This document shows positions 35,271 through 45,548 of a DNA stretch of 64,000 nt, in pieces. The stretch comes from Viridothelium virens (Eukaryota; Ascomycota; Dothideomycetes; Trypetheliales; Trypetheliaceae). Every line of letters starts with the position of its first letter. The first letter of the stretch is position 1. Location of the stretch: the NCBI GenBank assembly GCA_010094025.1, contig ML991782.1, positions 248,001 through 312,000 of the forward strand, written 5' to 3'. Below the pieces are notes generated by a model. It worked only from the letters and a program-made list of their open reading frames with translations, was not told where the DNA came from and did no database searches. Made by a program: the position numbers and the translations under genes.

Positions 35271-36343
35271 ATGTCGAGTTCGGCCTCAAACTCTGGCAAC
35301 CCTTATCATAACTATGAGAATCCTCAAGTTGAGGATGATCTGATAGATCCAGATGATGGTATATCTCTATAACAATTGGACATAGCACACACTTTCTGAA
35401 CTCTTACAGCTGGCCTTGATGACCTCGATGATCCCCTCCAAAATAATGAACGTGCACCCCTGTCTGGCGGACTGCATGGCAACATTCAAACTCAGGAAGA
35501 AGCCCGGAGAGCTCAACGTAATACGCAATCCTACTTAACATCTTCAATCCCAGGTGAAGATCGCCAAGCTTCACAGAATACCATCGACGAGAGTGTTTGG
35601 GCCACATTACGACGAGACTTACTTGCGGTATGGGAAAAGATGAGGCAGGTGCTTTGGCCGAAGTACTTGCTCGGAGGCATGTTGCAGAGCGGAGGAGGTA
35701 TTGGAGGTGCAGAACGAGGCGAGGCTGATGGTGTCACCAGTGGTGTCAGGAATCTGATGGGGAGGTGGCCGGACGCGGAGACGGTGCTACAGGGTGGTAT
35801 GAGTGAGGGTTTGAGAGATTGGGATCTCTGGTAAATATTCAGTCTGCTTTTCTCGTTTATGGAACTCGCTGACGCTTTTGTACACAGGGGGCCGCTTCTA
35901 TTCTGCCTCCTACTGAGCCTCTTTCTGTCATGGAAAGCGCAAGAGAAACAAAAGTCGGAGGTTTTCTCTGGCGTGTTTGCCACAGTCTGGATCGGTGAGG
36001 CCGTCGTAACTCTTCAGATAAAGCTTCTTGGCGGACAAATGTAAGCAAAAGAATATAGATCGGGCATTGAAGAGCATGCTAATTCACCCATAGCTCCTTT
36101 TTCCAGGCCGTCTGTATCATCGGATACACGCTTTTTCCAATGGTGATTGCGTCGCTCCTCAGTGTATTCGGGCTTCCAATGATTGCGCGGATTCCAGTTT
36201 ATATTGTGCTTGTTGCTTGGTCTCTTGCTGCGGGAGTTAGCATTCTTGGGGGTTCGGGAGTTGTGAAAAACCGCGTTGGCATTGCTGTATACCCATTGTT
36301 CATTTTCTACGTTGGTCTTGGGTGCTTGTGCTTTATTAGCTAG
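35271..36343 (+). CDS. Yip1-domain Golgi membrane protein (YIPF6/Yip4-like)
   Basis: Four exons: 35271..35358, 35410..35830, 35888..36040, 36094..36343; 303 aa. An acidic, Asn/Ser-rich cytosolic N-terminus is followed by SVWATLRRDLLAVWEKMRQV and the family signature RDWDLWGPLLFCLLLSLFLS, split by an intron at the Trp. Five hydrophobic helices follow, with IGYTLFPMVIASL as the Yip1 core. These proteins bind Rab GTPases and act in ER-Golgi transport. Confidence 0.87.
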
Positions 36344-37269
36344 ATTGCTCGATGTTGATGGCCTTGGATGTTTTCAGCTGATTTTCAGCATGTATCATTA
36401 GCTGTAGATGGAAAGGCTACAAGGTCGACCTGATCTCGATCTCGTACACGTTCTCTGCAAATTTCAAAGCTGGAATTGACCCAGAATCAAAACTTGGGAT
36501 CCGTACAGAAGCGTAGCATCTCAGTAGGTAGCTAAGCCTTTCGAATGCATCGTTCATCGAGCATGGTCCTCCTTGTTGAGTCGGCTCGCTGAATTTGGTG
36601 AATTGCCGCCCCGCACTGAGCCCACCATTGGCTCCAAGTACAAGCGCGATCCTCATCGTCACCGCAATCTTGGACTTTGCCAGTAATAATCCATGCCCAT
36701 GTATAGTGACTACTGTCGTCTTGCACAACTAGTGGCTGGCGCCAACAGGACTGAGCGGTGAATTTCTAGCAGCGAGCTCATCCCATCGGACCGTCCCATT
36801 GTCCTTCTTTGGCGCCTCAGCTTCTGCATCTATCCGCGTGGAGGCCAATACCCAGGCTTCTCACTATCCGACGTGATAATTCAAATTGAGACAAGGCGTT
36901 TCTAGACAAGGAAGCCACTCCTGCTGTTTCGGAAAATCGAGTTGTGTGTGGTACAGAGTGGTGAGTTGTCAATCAGGTCCTTATCTAGGTCCCCCGAATA
37001 CAAAGGGATACAGCTCTTCCCGGTCCTCCCCGGTCCATGCAGCTGAACAAGAGTTGCTGATCAGCTGTGTAGGTGCGTGTTCTAACCGTCGTGTCCCTCT
37101 ATGTGGAGAAATCCTGTCAACGCGCCCTTAAGCGACTGTCTCACTTGGAAGGCTCACACAACCTAATCGATCCTCACAGTCCACGGAGCTGCAGGTGAGA
37201 GTCTCGGATTATTTTCGAAAGACCTATCTACACGAGGTCAAGGTGCGCGTACCTAGTCGGAGCACGGTC
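36344..37269. other. Intergenic upstream of the Ran-binding protein gene
   Basis: The 926-bp interval holds the promoter and leader. A 103-codon minus-strand frame (36417-36728) has no recognisable features and was not called. Confidence 0.55.
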
Positions 37270-39270
37270 ATGACGCGGTCTTCCCAGCGCCAATTGTCAC
37301 CACAAGCCTCCGAGCCCAATACAACAAAGCTGCCTGTCAGCCAAAATCACGCGCAGTCGAACGGATTTGCCACACAACCTTCAGCCACAATGCAGGAGGT
37401 CGAGAACGGCGAACGTCCCGTCCGCGAGAAACTCAAGAATACATCCATTGCCGCCACAATATCAGACCCTGGCTCGCCACCTGAACCAGATCTAGATACC
37501 GCCATGGCGAACGACGATTCCACCAAATCGTCAAATATGATAACAGGAAGTGAGCCAAAAGAGCGCGGCTCTTTAAAGAAGAAGAGAAGTTTCGAAGACG
37601 TTGAGGCAGCCGACAATTCTCAAGACCACTCGAAGCATCCTGAGAAGCATGTACGCAAACGATCAAGGTCGCGTGAGCCCGAAAGCCCTGAAGAAGATTC
37701 GGCACCTCAGGATGCTAAGATGTCGCCTAACACATCTGGAGCTGATGCGTCCGCCGAAAACAGCGACCAGAACGGGTCTAAAGAGGCACAGATGGTCCAG
37801 GACAAACAGCCTAGCACTCCATCCGCAGAGGCTGAAGAAAACATGCAGGATAGCAAAGAGGGGCTGACTAGTCCTAAGAATAAGAGGAGCAGAGAAGAAT
37901 TCTTAGAGGACCATGCCGAAGATAAAGTGGAACCCACAGGGGAGAGTGAAAAGAAAAACATCGCATCTGATATCAACCTGGAAGACCTGGAAAATGACAA
38001 AGGCACGCCAAGTGGAGAGCCGAAATCAAAAAGGCACCGAGATTCTAGCAGTCCTCAACCAGAGGATGCAAAATCTATCGCCAAGAGTGAAACTGAGACT
38101 ACTGCGACTAAAGTGAGTTTTAACTTATTCACCACGTTCTACCCTGAGGAAAGTACCAACATTTGCAGGTTCCTACTTCCAGTGGCTTCGCAGACACGTC
38201 GGCAAGCTCACCATTCGGCAGCCTTTCTGGCCCCAAGGCACCGACTGAGCAACCGCAAACCTCGGCAGGTGCTTTTGCAAAATCGGGATTCAGCTCGTTT
38301 GCAAGTACGTCTTCATCACCATTTGGTGCGGCAGGAGCGAAAGCTACAGAGGGTTCAAAGAGCCCTTTCGGTGCCGTCGCCGGTGACAAGCCCGCCCTCT
38401 CTACCTTTGGATCCGCTAAGCCTCTCTCGTCCTCATCAGCATCGACTACCAGCGAGAGTAAAGGCTTTGGAGGCGTGGGATCTAGTGAAAAGTCCCCATT
38501 TGCAACAGCTGGTGCAGGTAAGACGTCTGGCTTCGGAAGTGGCACTAGCGGTTTCGGCAGTCTGGCTGGGGGATTGTCGAGCTTTGCCAGTAAGCCAGGA
38601 ACAGCCACATTTGGATCCTCAAAACCAACAACAACATTCGGAGCCGCTGCAACTGAGGATGATGAAGAGGAAACAGAGGAGGGAGGAGAGGGTGATGAAA
38701 CCGCTGCAGCAACTGAGGCAGACAAACAGGACGAACGGTTTCACATCCAAGACGGTATGAAGACGAGCAAAGTCTTTTGACTTGTAACACAGCTAATTGA
38801 TGAATGAAGTCAACACGGGTGAGGATGATGAATCGACGCGCTTCCAATCTCGCACTAAACTCTACGCTTTCATGGCCGTGGACGGCTCGACTCAGAAGAC
38901 CTGGAAGGAACGTGGCGTTGGCACTGTCAAGCTGAATGTCTCCAAAGCCGACGACGAAAAGCCAGACGAGCCACCCAAGGTCCGACTGATCATGCGTGCA
39001 GACGGTTCTCAGAGAGTCGTATTGAATACCCCGGTCCTCAAAGACATCAGATTCGGCGATGCTCAGGGCGACAAGCCTACGGGGCAGACCATGCTGTTCC
39101 GAGGTACCATCGACGAGAAGCCGGAATTGGAGTTGCTGCAGTTGAAGGTTTGTTCTTTTCAGGGCGCTCAAAATACATATCAGTCGATCTCACTAATTGC
39201 CATCCAGATGAAGCCTCCTTACATTGCGGAACTGTGGCAGCAGATCACGGAGCTGCAGGAAGACATGTAG
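37270..39270 (+). CDS. Ran-binding nuclear protein (Yrb2/RanBP3-like)
   Basis: Four exons: 37270..38112, 38169..38754, 38810..39147, 39208..39270; 609 aa. The first 280 residues are charged and disordered with basic NLS-like clusters (KKKRSFED, RKRSRSREPE, PKSKRHRDS). The middle is an FG-repeat region (FGSLSGP, SPFGAAG, FGSGTSGFGS), as in proteins that pass through nuclear pores. The C-terminus is a RanBD1 domain: EDDESTRFQSRTKLYAF, WKERGVGTVKLN, RADGSQRVVLN. Yrb2/RanBP3 acts with exportin-1. The frame opens at an upstream GTG; the first ATG is 37270. The exon 3 donor is GTTTGT. Confidence 0.88.
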
Positions 39271-39933
39271 TTGCTTGGGAAAAAGCATTCTCGTGCGCTT
39301 TAGATGTACAGTGATTCAGAGCATAGTAGGAATCGCAACTCGGGCACTGACATTGGAGGAGGTCATGACTAATGATTTGGTGTGTACTTCAGAGGATGAG
39401 GTTGGAGCCAACTGGATACGTCTTCACGACCCCAAATAGAACGAGTCGTTGACGCTTTACTTTCAATTGCTCATTAACGGTGGCGGTCCGCACACCTATA
39501 GTGCATTGTTTTGCTACTGATTTTTCTGCCACTCTTTCAGTCGGCCTAATGGTGAGCCTCGGTCTACACATTGTACAGTTTGACGACTGCCCAGGCTTGC
39601 ATGGATGATATGTTTGCGTAAGCTGATAGAAGACAAACGGTTGAGAGGATAGCATAGTAGATGAATGCAAGCATTAAATTATTTGAGCCTTTTAATTCTC
39701 AAGGACAAGTACCTATCTTAGTCATCAGGATTTTGACTGACTGGTCAGTCGCCAGTTTCCAAATAGTGCCCCTCAGGTATGTAAACACATTCGGCTATTG
39801 GCGGCTTTAATATTGTCATCGTATCATTCTAGAACAAAGCCGCATCTTCAAACATCTTCCAAGCTTTCGATCTTCTTTTTCACCAAGGTCTCAATTTCAA
39901 GCTCTATAGATTTCTTTTATTCTGCCTGCCATC
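39271..39933. other. Intergenic upstream of cystathionine beta-synthase
   Basis: 663 bp. The last 100 bp is a pyrimidine-rich leader (cttcgatcttctttttcacc) before the CBS start. No gene seen. Confidence 0.6.
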
Positions 39934-41701
39934 ATGTCTGTCAAGACCAAACCTGCATTACCTCCTGCTGTTATGGATTCGATCGTGCAACAAATCGGTA
40001 ATACGCCACTTGTCCGTCTTAACAAGATACCGAAATCTCTTGGTATCGAAGCGACCGTCTACGCAAAAACAGAGATGTTTAATGCAGGTGGCAGCGTCAA
40101 GGATAGAATAGCACTTCGGATGATCGAAGAAGCAGAGCGGAGTGGAAGGATCAAGCCTGGAGACACACTCATTGAGCCAACGAGTGGCAATACGTAGGTT
40201 GGCCTCCACGTTCTTTGGCTGTGGTACGTTTCTTTCTGTGATAAGAAGCTTATTTAGCCTCCTCAGTGGTATCGGTCTTGCGCTTGTTGGAGCCGTAAAG
40301 GGCTACCGCACCATCATCACTCTCCCGGAAAAGATGTCCCCCGAAAAGGTCGCCGTCTTGCGCGCTCTCAATGCTGAAATCATTCGTACTCCCACTGCAG
40401 CAGCTTACGACTCTCCCGAATCACACATTGGCGTGGCGCGCCGATTGCAGAAGGAGCTTCCCAACGCACATATTCTGGACCAGTATGGAAACCCGGAGAA
40501 TCCCGCAGCACATGAGAAAGGCACCGCACAGGAAATCTGGGCTCAAACACGAGAGCTAGAAGAAGCAGGTGTAGGAAGATTGAGGATGGTGGTAGCCGGT
40601 GCCGGCACTGGTGGTACGATTACAGGACTGGCAAAAGGATTGAGGCAGCACAGCCAAGACATCCAAATCGTAGCCGCAGATCCACAAGGAAGTGTTCTGG
40701 CCCTTCCTGAATCACTCAACGACGAACACAGGAATATGCCTTACAAAGTCGAAGGGATAGGCTACGACTTTGTTCCCGATGTGCTCATCCGTGAAAACGT
40801 GGACCGATGGTACAAAACCGACGACCGCGAGTCCTTCATGTACGCACGCCGTCTCATCGCTGAGGAGGGTCTTCTTGTGGGAGGAAGCAGTGGTAGCGCG
40901 ATGGCCGCCCTCGTCCGCGGCATCAAGGATGCGGGCCTCAAGAAGGGCGACATTGCCGTGGTGATCCTTCCGGACAGCATCCGCAGCTATCTCTCTAAAT
41001 TCGTCGACGATGACTGGCTCGCTGCACAAGACCTCCTCCCTCCATCCCCTCCCTTGACCGCACCCTCCACACCACCTACGCACTCCGCCGAACCGACCTC
41101 ACCTTCTTCTCCCACAGCCTCTACAAAGCCCAAGAATCGATTCGGGACCGCCACGATTCGCTCTTTAAGACTGAAACCCATCACAACTGTTGCAGCGTCC
41201 TCGTCGTGCGCTGAAGCTATCGAGACCATGCGAGACAAAGGCTTCGATCAGCTCCCTGTCGCGGCGTCTGCCTCCTCGAAACGGCTTGTCGGTCTTGTGA
41301 CACTGGGAAATCTGCTTAGCTACTTATCGAGCGGCCGTGCGTCCCCAACGAGTGAAGTGCGCAGCGTGATGTTTGACTTCCAGAAGATGGACGATGTTGT
41401 ACCGGGGGATTTGAAGAGCGTGACGGAGAGCATGAAGGACATGGGACTGTATGAGATGAATGGCATCACTGATGCTGATGGCAAGAAAGTCAATGGGGTT
41501 AATGGGACGAGTGGTGGTGGTATGAAGCACAGAAAGTTTGTAGAGATCACGCGCGATACGCCATTGAATTCTCTGTCAAGATTTTTCGAATGGAATAGTG
41601 CGGCGGTGGTAACGGAGAAGGATGAGACGGGTGGATTGAAACCGGTAGCTGTTGTGACGAAGGTTGATCTTTTGACATGGCTTGTAATGAATGGTCGATG
41701 A
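39934..41701 (+). CDS. CYS4: Cystathionine beta-synthase
   Basis: Two exons: 39934..40193 and 40267..41701; 564 aa. PLP enzyme that condenses serine with homocysteine. The catalytic Lys is in [13 protein letters not shown]. The PLP phosphate loop is [10 protein letters not shown], and [16 protein letters not shown] is completed across the intron. After a Pro/Ser/Thr-rich linker (from about residue 365) there are paired CBS domains ([39 protein letters not shown]). There is no N-terminal haem extension, as in yeast. A Gly/Asn-rich insert sits in the second CBS domain. Composition flips from C-rich to G-rich within the regulatory half. Confidence 0.94.
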
Positions 41702-41912
41702 CTTGTACGCTTTGAGGTCGGATTGCCATTGCATGGGAATGGCGCTCACATATATAGGGACGGGACGTCGCATACAAGAAACAAGATTAGACTAGGGAGG
41801 CAATGTGCTTGCAGGCCTCAACGTCCAAGCACTTTTCTGCCCTTCCGGATAGATCGGCCCAGCAATGGATTTTATTTTCATGACCCAGAAATTACTTGTG
41901 GTATTAGTTGCT

Positions 41913-43058
41913 CTACATATTCTCGGCAATCCACTCCCACCACTCCTCCACATCCTCCTTCTCCCCTTCCGTGCCTAGCACACATCCACTCACAACCTTG
42001 ACAAAGACATCGCACTCTTCCATCATCTCTAGGCGAAAATCTCCCTCCCCACCCCCCAACCAATCCCTCTCCTCCTCCTCCGACTGTCCCTCCCCACCCA
42101 TATCCACCCCCGAATCCAGCAATCCCTTCCCCCTCGTCTCCCTTACCCTCGTAATCTCCCTCTCCAGCGCCACCTTTACCAACGACGCCGGCAACGCCGT
42201 AAACAAATCCACCTTATTCGCCGCAATCAGCACCGGCAGCGCTGCGGGGCCCCTCGACGTCTTCGCACTCGTATGCCTCCTCTGCAACACCAACAGGACA
42301 TCATGCAGATACTCCGCGGCTTCCGTCAGACTGCTCGATGTGCTTGCTCCCCCTCCCCCCCCTCCCCTTCCTTCTCCTCCTGCTACTGCCGCCGCTGCTC
42401 CTACTCCCCCCACATCACCGCCCGCAGCCGCACCGGCGCTCGGCGCAGCCAACGCCGCGCTGTCAATAACGAAGATCAGGCCCTTCAGCGCAGTCGGCAG
42501 CTGGGCGAGCGCGTCGAGCGAGAAATGGCGCAGCTTGCCGTGGCCGGGGGTGTCGGTGAGGTGGAAGCGCTGCGGGGCGTTGGAGGTGGGGTCGTGCGAG
42601 CTGCGGAAGCGGGCTGAGGCGGCGCGGTGGGTGGGGGGCAGGGCGCAGGTGATGGTCGAGGGGGTTTGAGAGGTGTGTGTGGGCGTGGGGTTGCCGCGGT
42701 CGAGCTGGGGGAGGGAGATGGTGGTAAGTTGGGTGAGGAGGTAAGTTTTTTTTTATTTTTTTGGAGGCGGGGAGAGGGATGGTAGAGGTAGAGGGAGGGC
42801 TGGTTTGGTTGCAGGAATGGGCTGGGAGAGTAGTAGGAAAGGGCTTGTTAGGCTTACGAGAGTTAGTAGTGAGGTTTTGCCAGCGCCAGAAGGTCCGAGA
42901 AGTAAGAAAGATGGAACGGTAGTGGTGGTCCGCGAACGGTAAAGGTAGAAGTGGAGGAAGAGTGGTAGGGAAAGTGCAATAATTGCACTTATGATTATCG
43001 TGGATATCAATGGCGATAGGCCCCGTGTGAAAAAGGCTTCTATGCCTTCGAGGTCCAT
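41913..43058 (-). CDS. SRP102: Signal recognition particle receptor beta subunit
   Basis: Two exons: complement(42858..43058, 41913..42704), 330 aa. An N-terminal membrane helix (LISTIIISAIIALSLPLFL) is followed by a small GTPase domain: Walker A in LLGPSGAGKTSLLTL, THTSQTPSTITC (switch I region), DTPGHGKLR (G3) and AANKVDLF (G4). SR-beta holds SR-alpha at the ER. Between the FVIDSAALAAP strand and the following helix is a low-complexity Ala/Gly/Ser insert of about 35 residues. The 153-nt intron is longer than its neighbours. The gene spans a very GC-rich patch with the C-to-G switch centred near the insert. Confidence 0.88.
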
Positions 43059-43481
43059 GGCTTGGTCTTGGAGAGGTTCGTAGATCCAAAGAATTGAAGG
43101 AAAAGCTCGGGGGTTTGCGGAGAACGTCGACGTTCCAGGACGCAGCGGGGATGCCCAGGCACGGCCAGGATGCAGATCTCACTCTGAAGGGATAAACTGA
43201 ACACCGTGATTCTCTACGTACTATGAAATCACTCTAAATACTCTAAACCATTAAGGTACGTTACAAAAGGTCTCCATCGCCGATAATTTTTTGAAACGCA
43301 TTGCTGCCAGAGTACAAAGACCTTGTAAGAAAACAGTATCATGAATGTCGTCAAACACAGAGCAATTTCACCGGAATTGTCATAAATCGTAAAAGCACTG
43401 CCGGCAACCGAAGCCAGTCCGAAAGGAAAGGGAGGACAAGAGCCGTGAGGCATTGTCCAGGACACGGAATTCGTACACGTT
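43059..43481. other. Intergenic upstream of SRP102
   Basis: Promoter of SRP102 and 3' flank of the next minus-strand gene. A 92-codon frame here has no supporting features. Confidence 0.6.
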
Positions 43482-44816
43482 TCAGTAGAAAACCTTGATC
43501 TTGTCATTCATAGCACCAAGAGTGTTCCCCGTAAGCTTCCACGGCTGGTCGACCCTTTCAAGTGCATCAACTGATTTAATTTCGCCCAGTTTTTCTCCAT
43601 TGTTCTCTGCTATAGCACAAGTGAACAAAGTAGACCACCCATTTGCGCCAGCATCACAGAATGCTTGAGCAGCGGCAGCGTCCAAGGAGCCGGTAACTAC
43701 AACACGGTAGATCGGCAACGTATGGCTTTCAACATCCCTCGGGTCTTGGAGACGATTATAGATTGGTAAGACTTCCTCGCTTTGTTGAACAGAATAGAAC
43801 TGCAAGTCAAGATTTTTCGGATTAGTTTTTCGAATGCGATCGCAAGCGTAACAGTGGTCGCCATTCTTGCTACCACCAATGCAAATACACCCAATCTTCG
43901 AAACAGCCGTCTCAAGCAATGGCTGTCCAAGGCAGACGCGCGGTACTGAAAGTGCTTTTGGTTGATAAGCTGAGATTGGCTGGAGCCCGTCATAGACGGT
44001 TGCTGAAAGTCCAGCATTCCCAAGTGCTGTCATCTGTGCCAGAGTCTGTTTGCTAGGCCATGGATACCAAGCCTCGGGTTCCGCGAGCTTCAGCAGCCAG
44101 AAATACTTTTTCAAATCAACAACGCTAAAGGACATGCTGTTGACGTATGCTCGACGACCAAAGGGTATGAGCATAGCACTGCAACTTGCCATCTCTGGGC
44201 TGAGAACTCCCCCTCGATAATTAGGGATTGGTGCAACTAGGTGGTTCATCATTTCATGGTGACTGCTTATTTCGACAAATGGAAAGGGCTTGGAGCCGCG
44301 TCCAGCTCCTCTTCCGCGACGGCGGGGAGGGATGACACTCTCGTCAGAAGAGCTATCGTACGAGTCGACAGAAGGTGATTGTGCGCGACGGTCAGGATTG
44401 ACACGATAAGGTAGGGAAGATGGAAATGGGGCTGGTCCTTCCATAGGAGGCGCAGGAGCAACTGGAAGTCCATGGGGCTTTGGTAGCATCACGGGCTCGG
44501 GGAGAATGTGATTATTGCTGTTGTGGATCTCAGACTTTTCCTCAGGGACATTAGCACGACCATTTCGGGAGAAATTGTCAGCCATGTAAGGGCTTGACCC
44601 AAGTAAAATATTGAGGGTATCTTTGCTATTGCGGCATTTGCAGTCCTCCCGCTCCTCTTGGGGAGCTAGATCATCTGGAACTCTCCGGCAGAATCGCTTT
44701 GGTTTGACAGGTGGTATGGGGCGAATTGGCTCTTCAGCTTTTGGCTTAGACTCCTCAAACGTGGGGTGACGACCGCATCGACAGTCGACGAAGACGACGT
44801 CATCAGCCTCGGCCAT
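43482..44816 (-). CDS. Hypothetical protein, Pro-rich N-terminus, Cys-rich C-terminal half
   Basis: Single exon, 444 aa. The start is the first ATG (44814-44816); the frame also has an upstream TTG. Family not recognised. The N-terminal 45% is disordered, with Cys/Arg clusters (VDCRCGRHPTFEE, EDCKCRNSKD), proline tracts and an Arg/Gly stretch (RRRGRGAGRGSKP). The C-terminal part looks folded: VVDLKKYFWLLKLAEPEAWYPW, then CICIGGSKNGDHCYACDRIRK, a possible zinc-binding Cys group, then YRVVVTGSLDAAAAQAFCDAG. Codon use and long open frame support a real gene. Function unknown; a nuclear or nucleic-acid role from the Arg/Gly tract is only a guess. Confidence 0.75.
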   Translation of the reverse strand: MAEADDVVFVDCRCGRHPTFEESKPKAEEPIRPIPPVKPKRFCRRVPDDLAPQEEREDCKCRNSKDTLNILLGSSPYMADNFSRNGRANVPEEKSEIHNSNNHILPEPVMLPKPHGLPVAPAPPMEGPAPFPSSLPYRVNPDRRAQSPSVDSYDSSSDESVIPPRRRGRGAGRGSKPFPFVEISSHHEMMNHLVAPIPNYRGGVLSPEMASCSAMLIPFGRRAYVNSMSFSVVDLKKYFWLLKLAEPEAWYPWPSKQTLAQMTALGNAGLSATVYDGLQPISAYQPKALSVPRVCLGQPLLETAVSKIGCICIGGSKNGDHCYACDRIRKTNPKNLDLQFYSVQQSEEVLPIYNRLQDPRDVESHTLPIYRVVVTGSLDAAAAQAFCDAGANGWSTLFTCAIAENNGEKLGEIKSVDALERVDQPWKLTGNTLGAMNDKIKVFY

Positions 44817-45548
44817 AGTGCTGGAGGTTCTACCGGAAATAGCTACCAAGAGCTTGAGGAAAGACTGATCTGAAAGAGAAGAGAAGCGGCTGGAAGATAG
44901 AGATAGAACATAATGCTACGAGATAGACTCTTTTATACCCTATCTTTGAATATGAAATATCCAATAAGCCAGGCAGCTGATGCCTAGAAGCTAGACACGC
45001 GGGGCAATTCGCAGCCTTGGATCTATTCTGCAAGTGATCAAGCATGAATACGATTGCCTTGAGCTGGATGGACCTACCCACGGGGCGTAAGCGGCCTTCT
45101 GTATGCACTGTTATCGCTCGTGATGATCCTATAGGTGCCTGAGAGGCCACGAGAAGGCCACCGATTAGGATCCTGCATCAGCATGGCACGTATGGATTGG
45201 GGCAACATTGACACCGAGTGCCAATGCCATGCTAGCTCGACGAGGCTGCATGTGCTGACATAAAGGAGATGGGGATCCGGGTAGGCAAGGCTGATGAATT
45301 GCAGGCCAGATTGAAGTCAATTGTAGTCGGCGGACGGAGTTAGGAGAAGGAGAGGCACGAGAGGGCACGGGCATTGAGAGAGTGGGAGCAACTGGTGGAC
45401 CCTGTCACAGCCTGACGACATGGGCGCTGTCTAGGTAGGGTGTTACGATACAATTCCGGTCAACATTTCAGCGCCCAAACACTTTCATCTTGCGCGTGTT
45501 GCCCTCTTTCAAAGTCTCCCAGCTTGAGACGTGTCACTCCTTTGCAAC
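44817..45548. promoter_or_regulatory. Divergent promoter between hypothetical gene and MCD4
   Basis: A 732-bp head-to-head spacer. No convincing frame. A pyrimidine-rich leader precedes the MCD4 start. Confidence 0.55.

Noticed and set aside
36417-36728. 103-codon minus-strand frame upstream of the Ran-binding protein gene
   Set aside because: No motif or hydrophobic pattern, and it sits in a likely promoter region.
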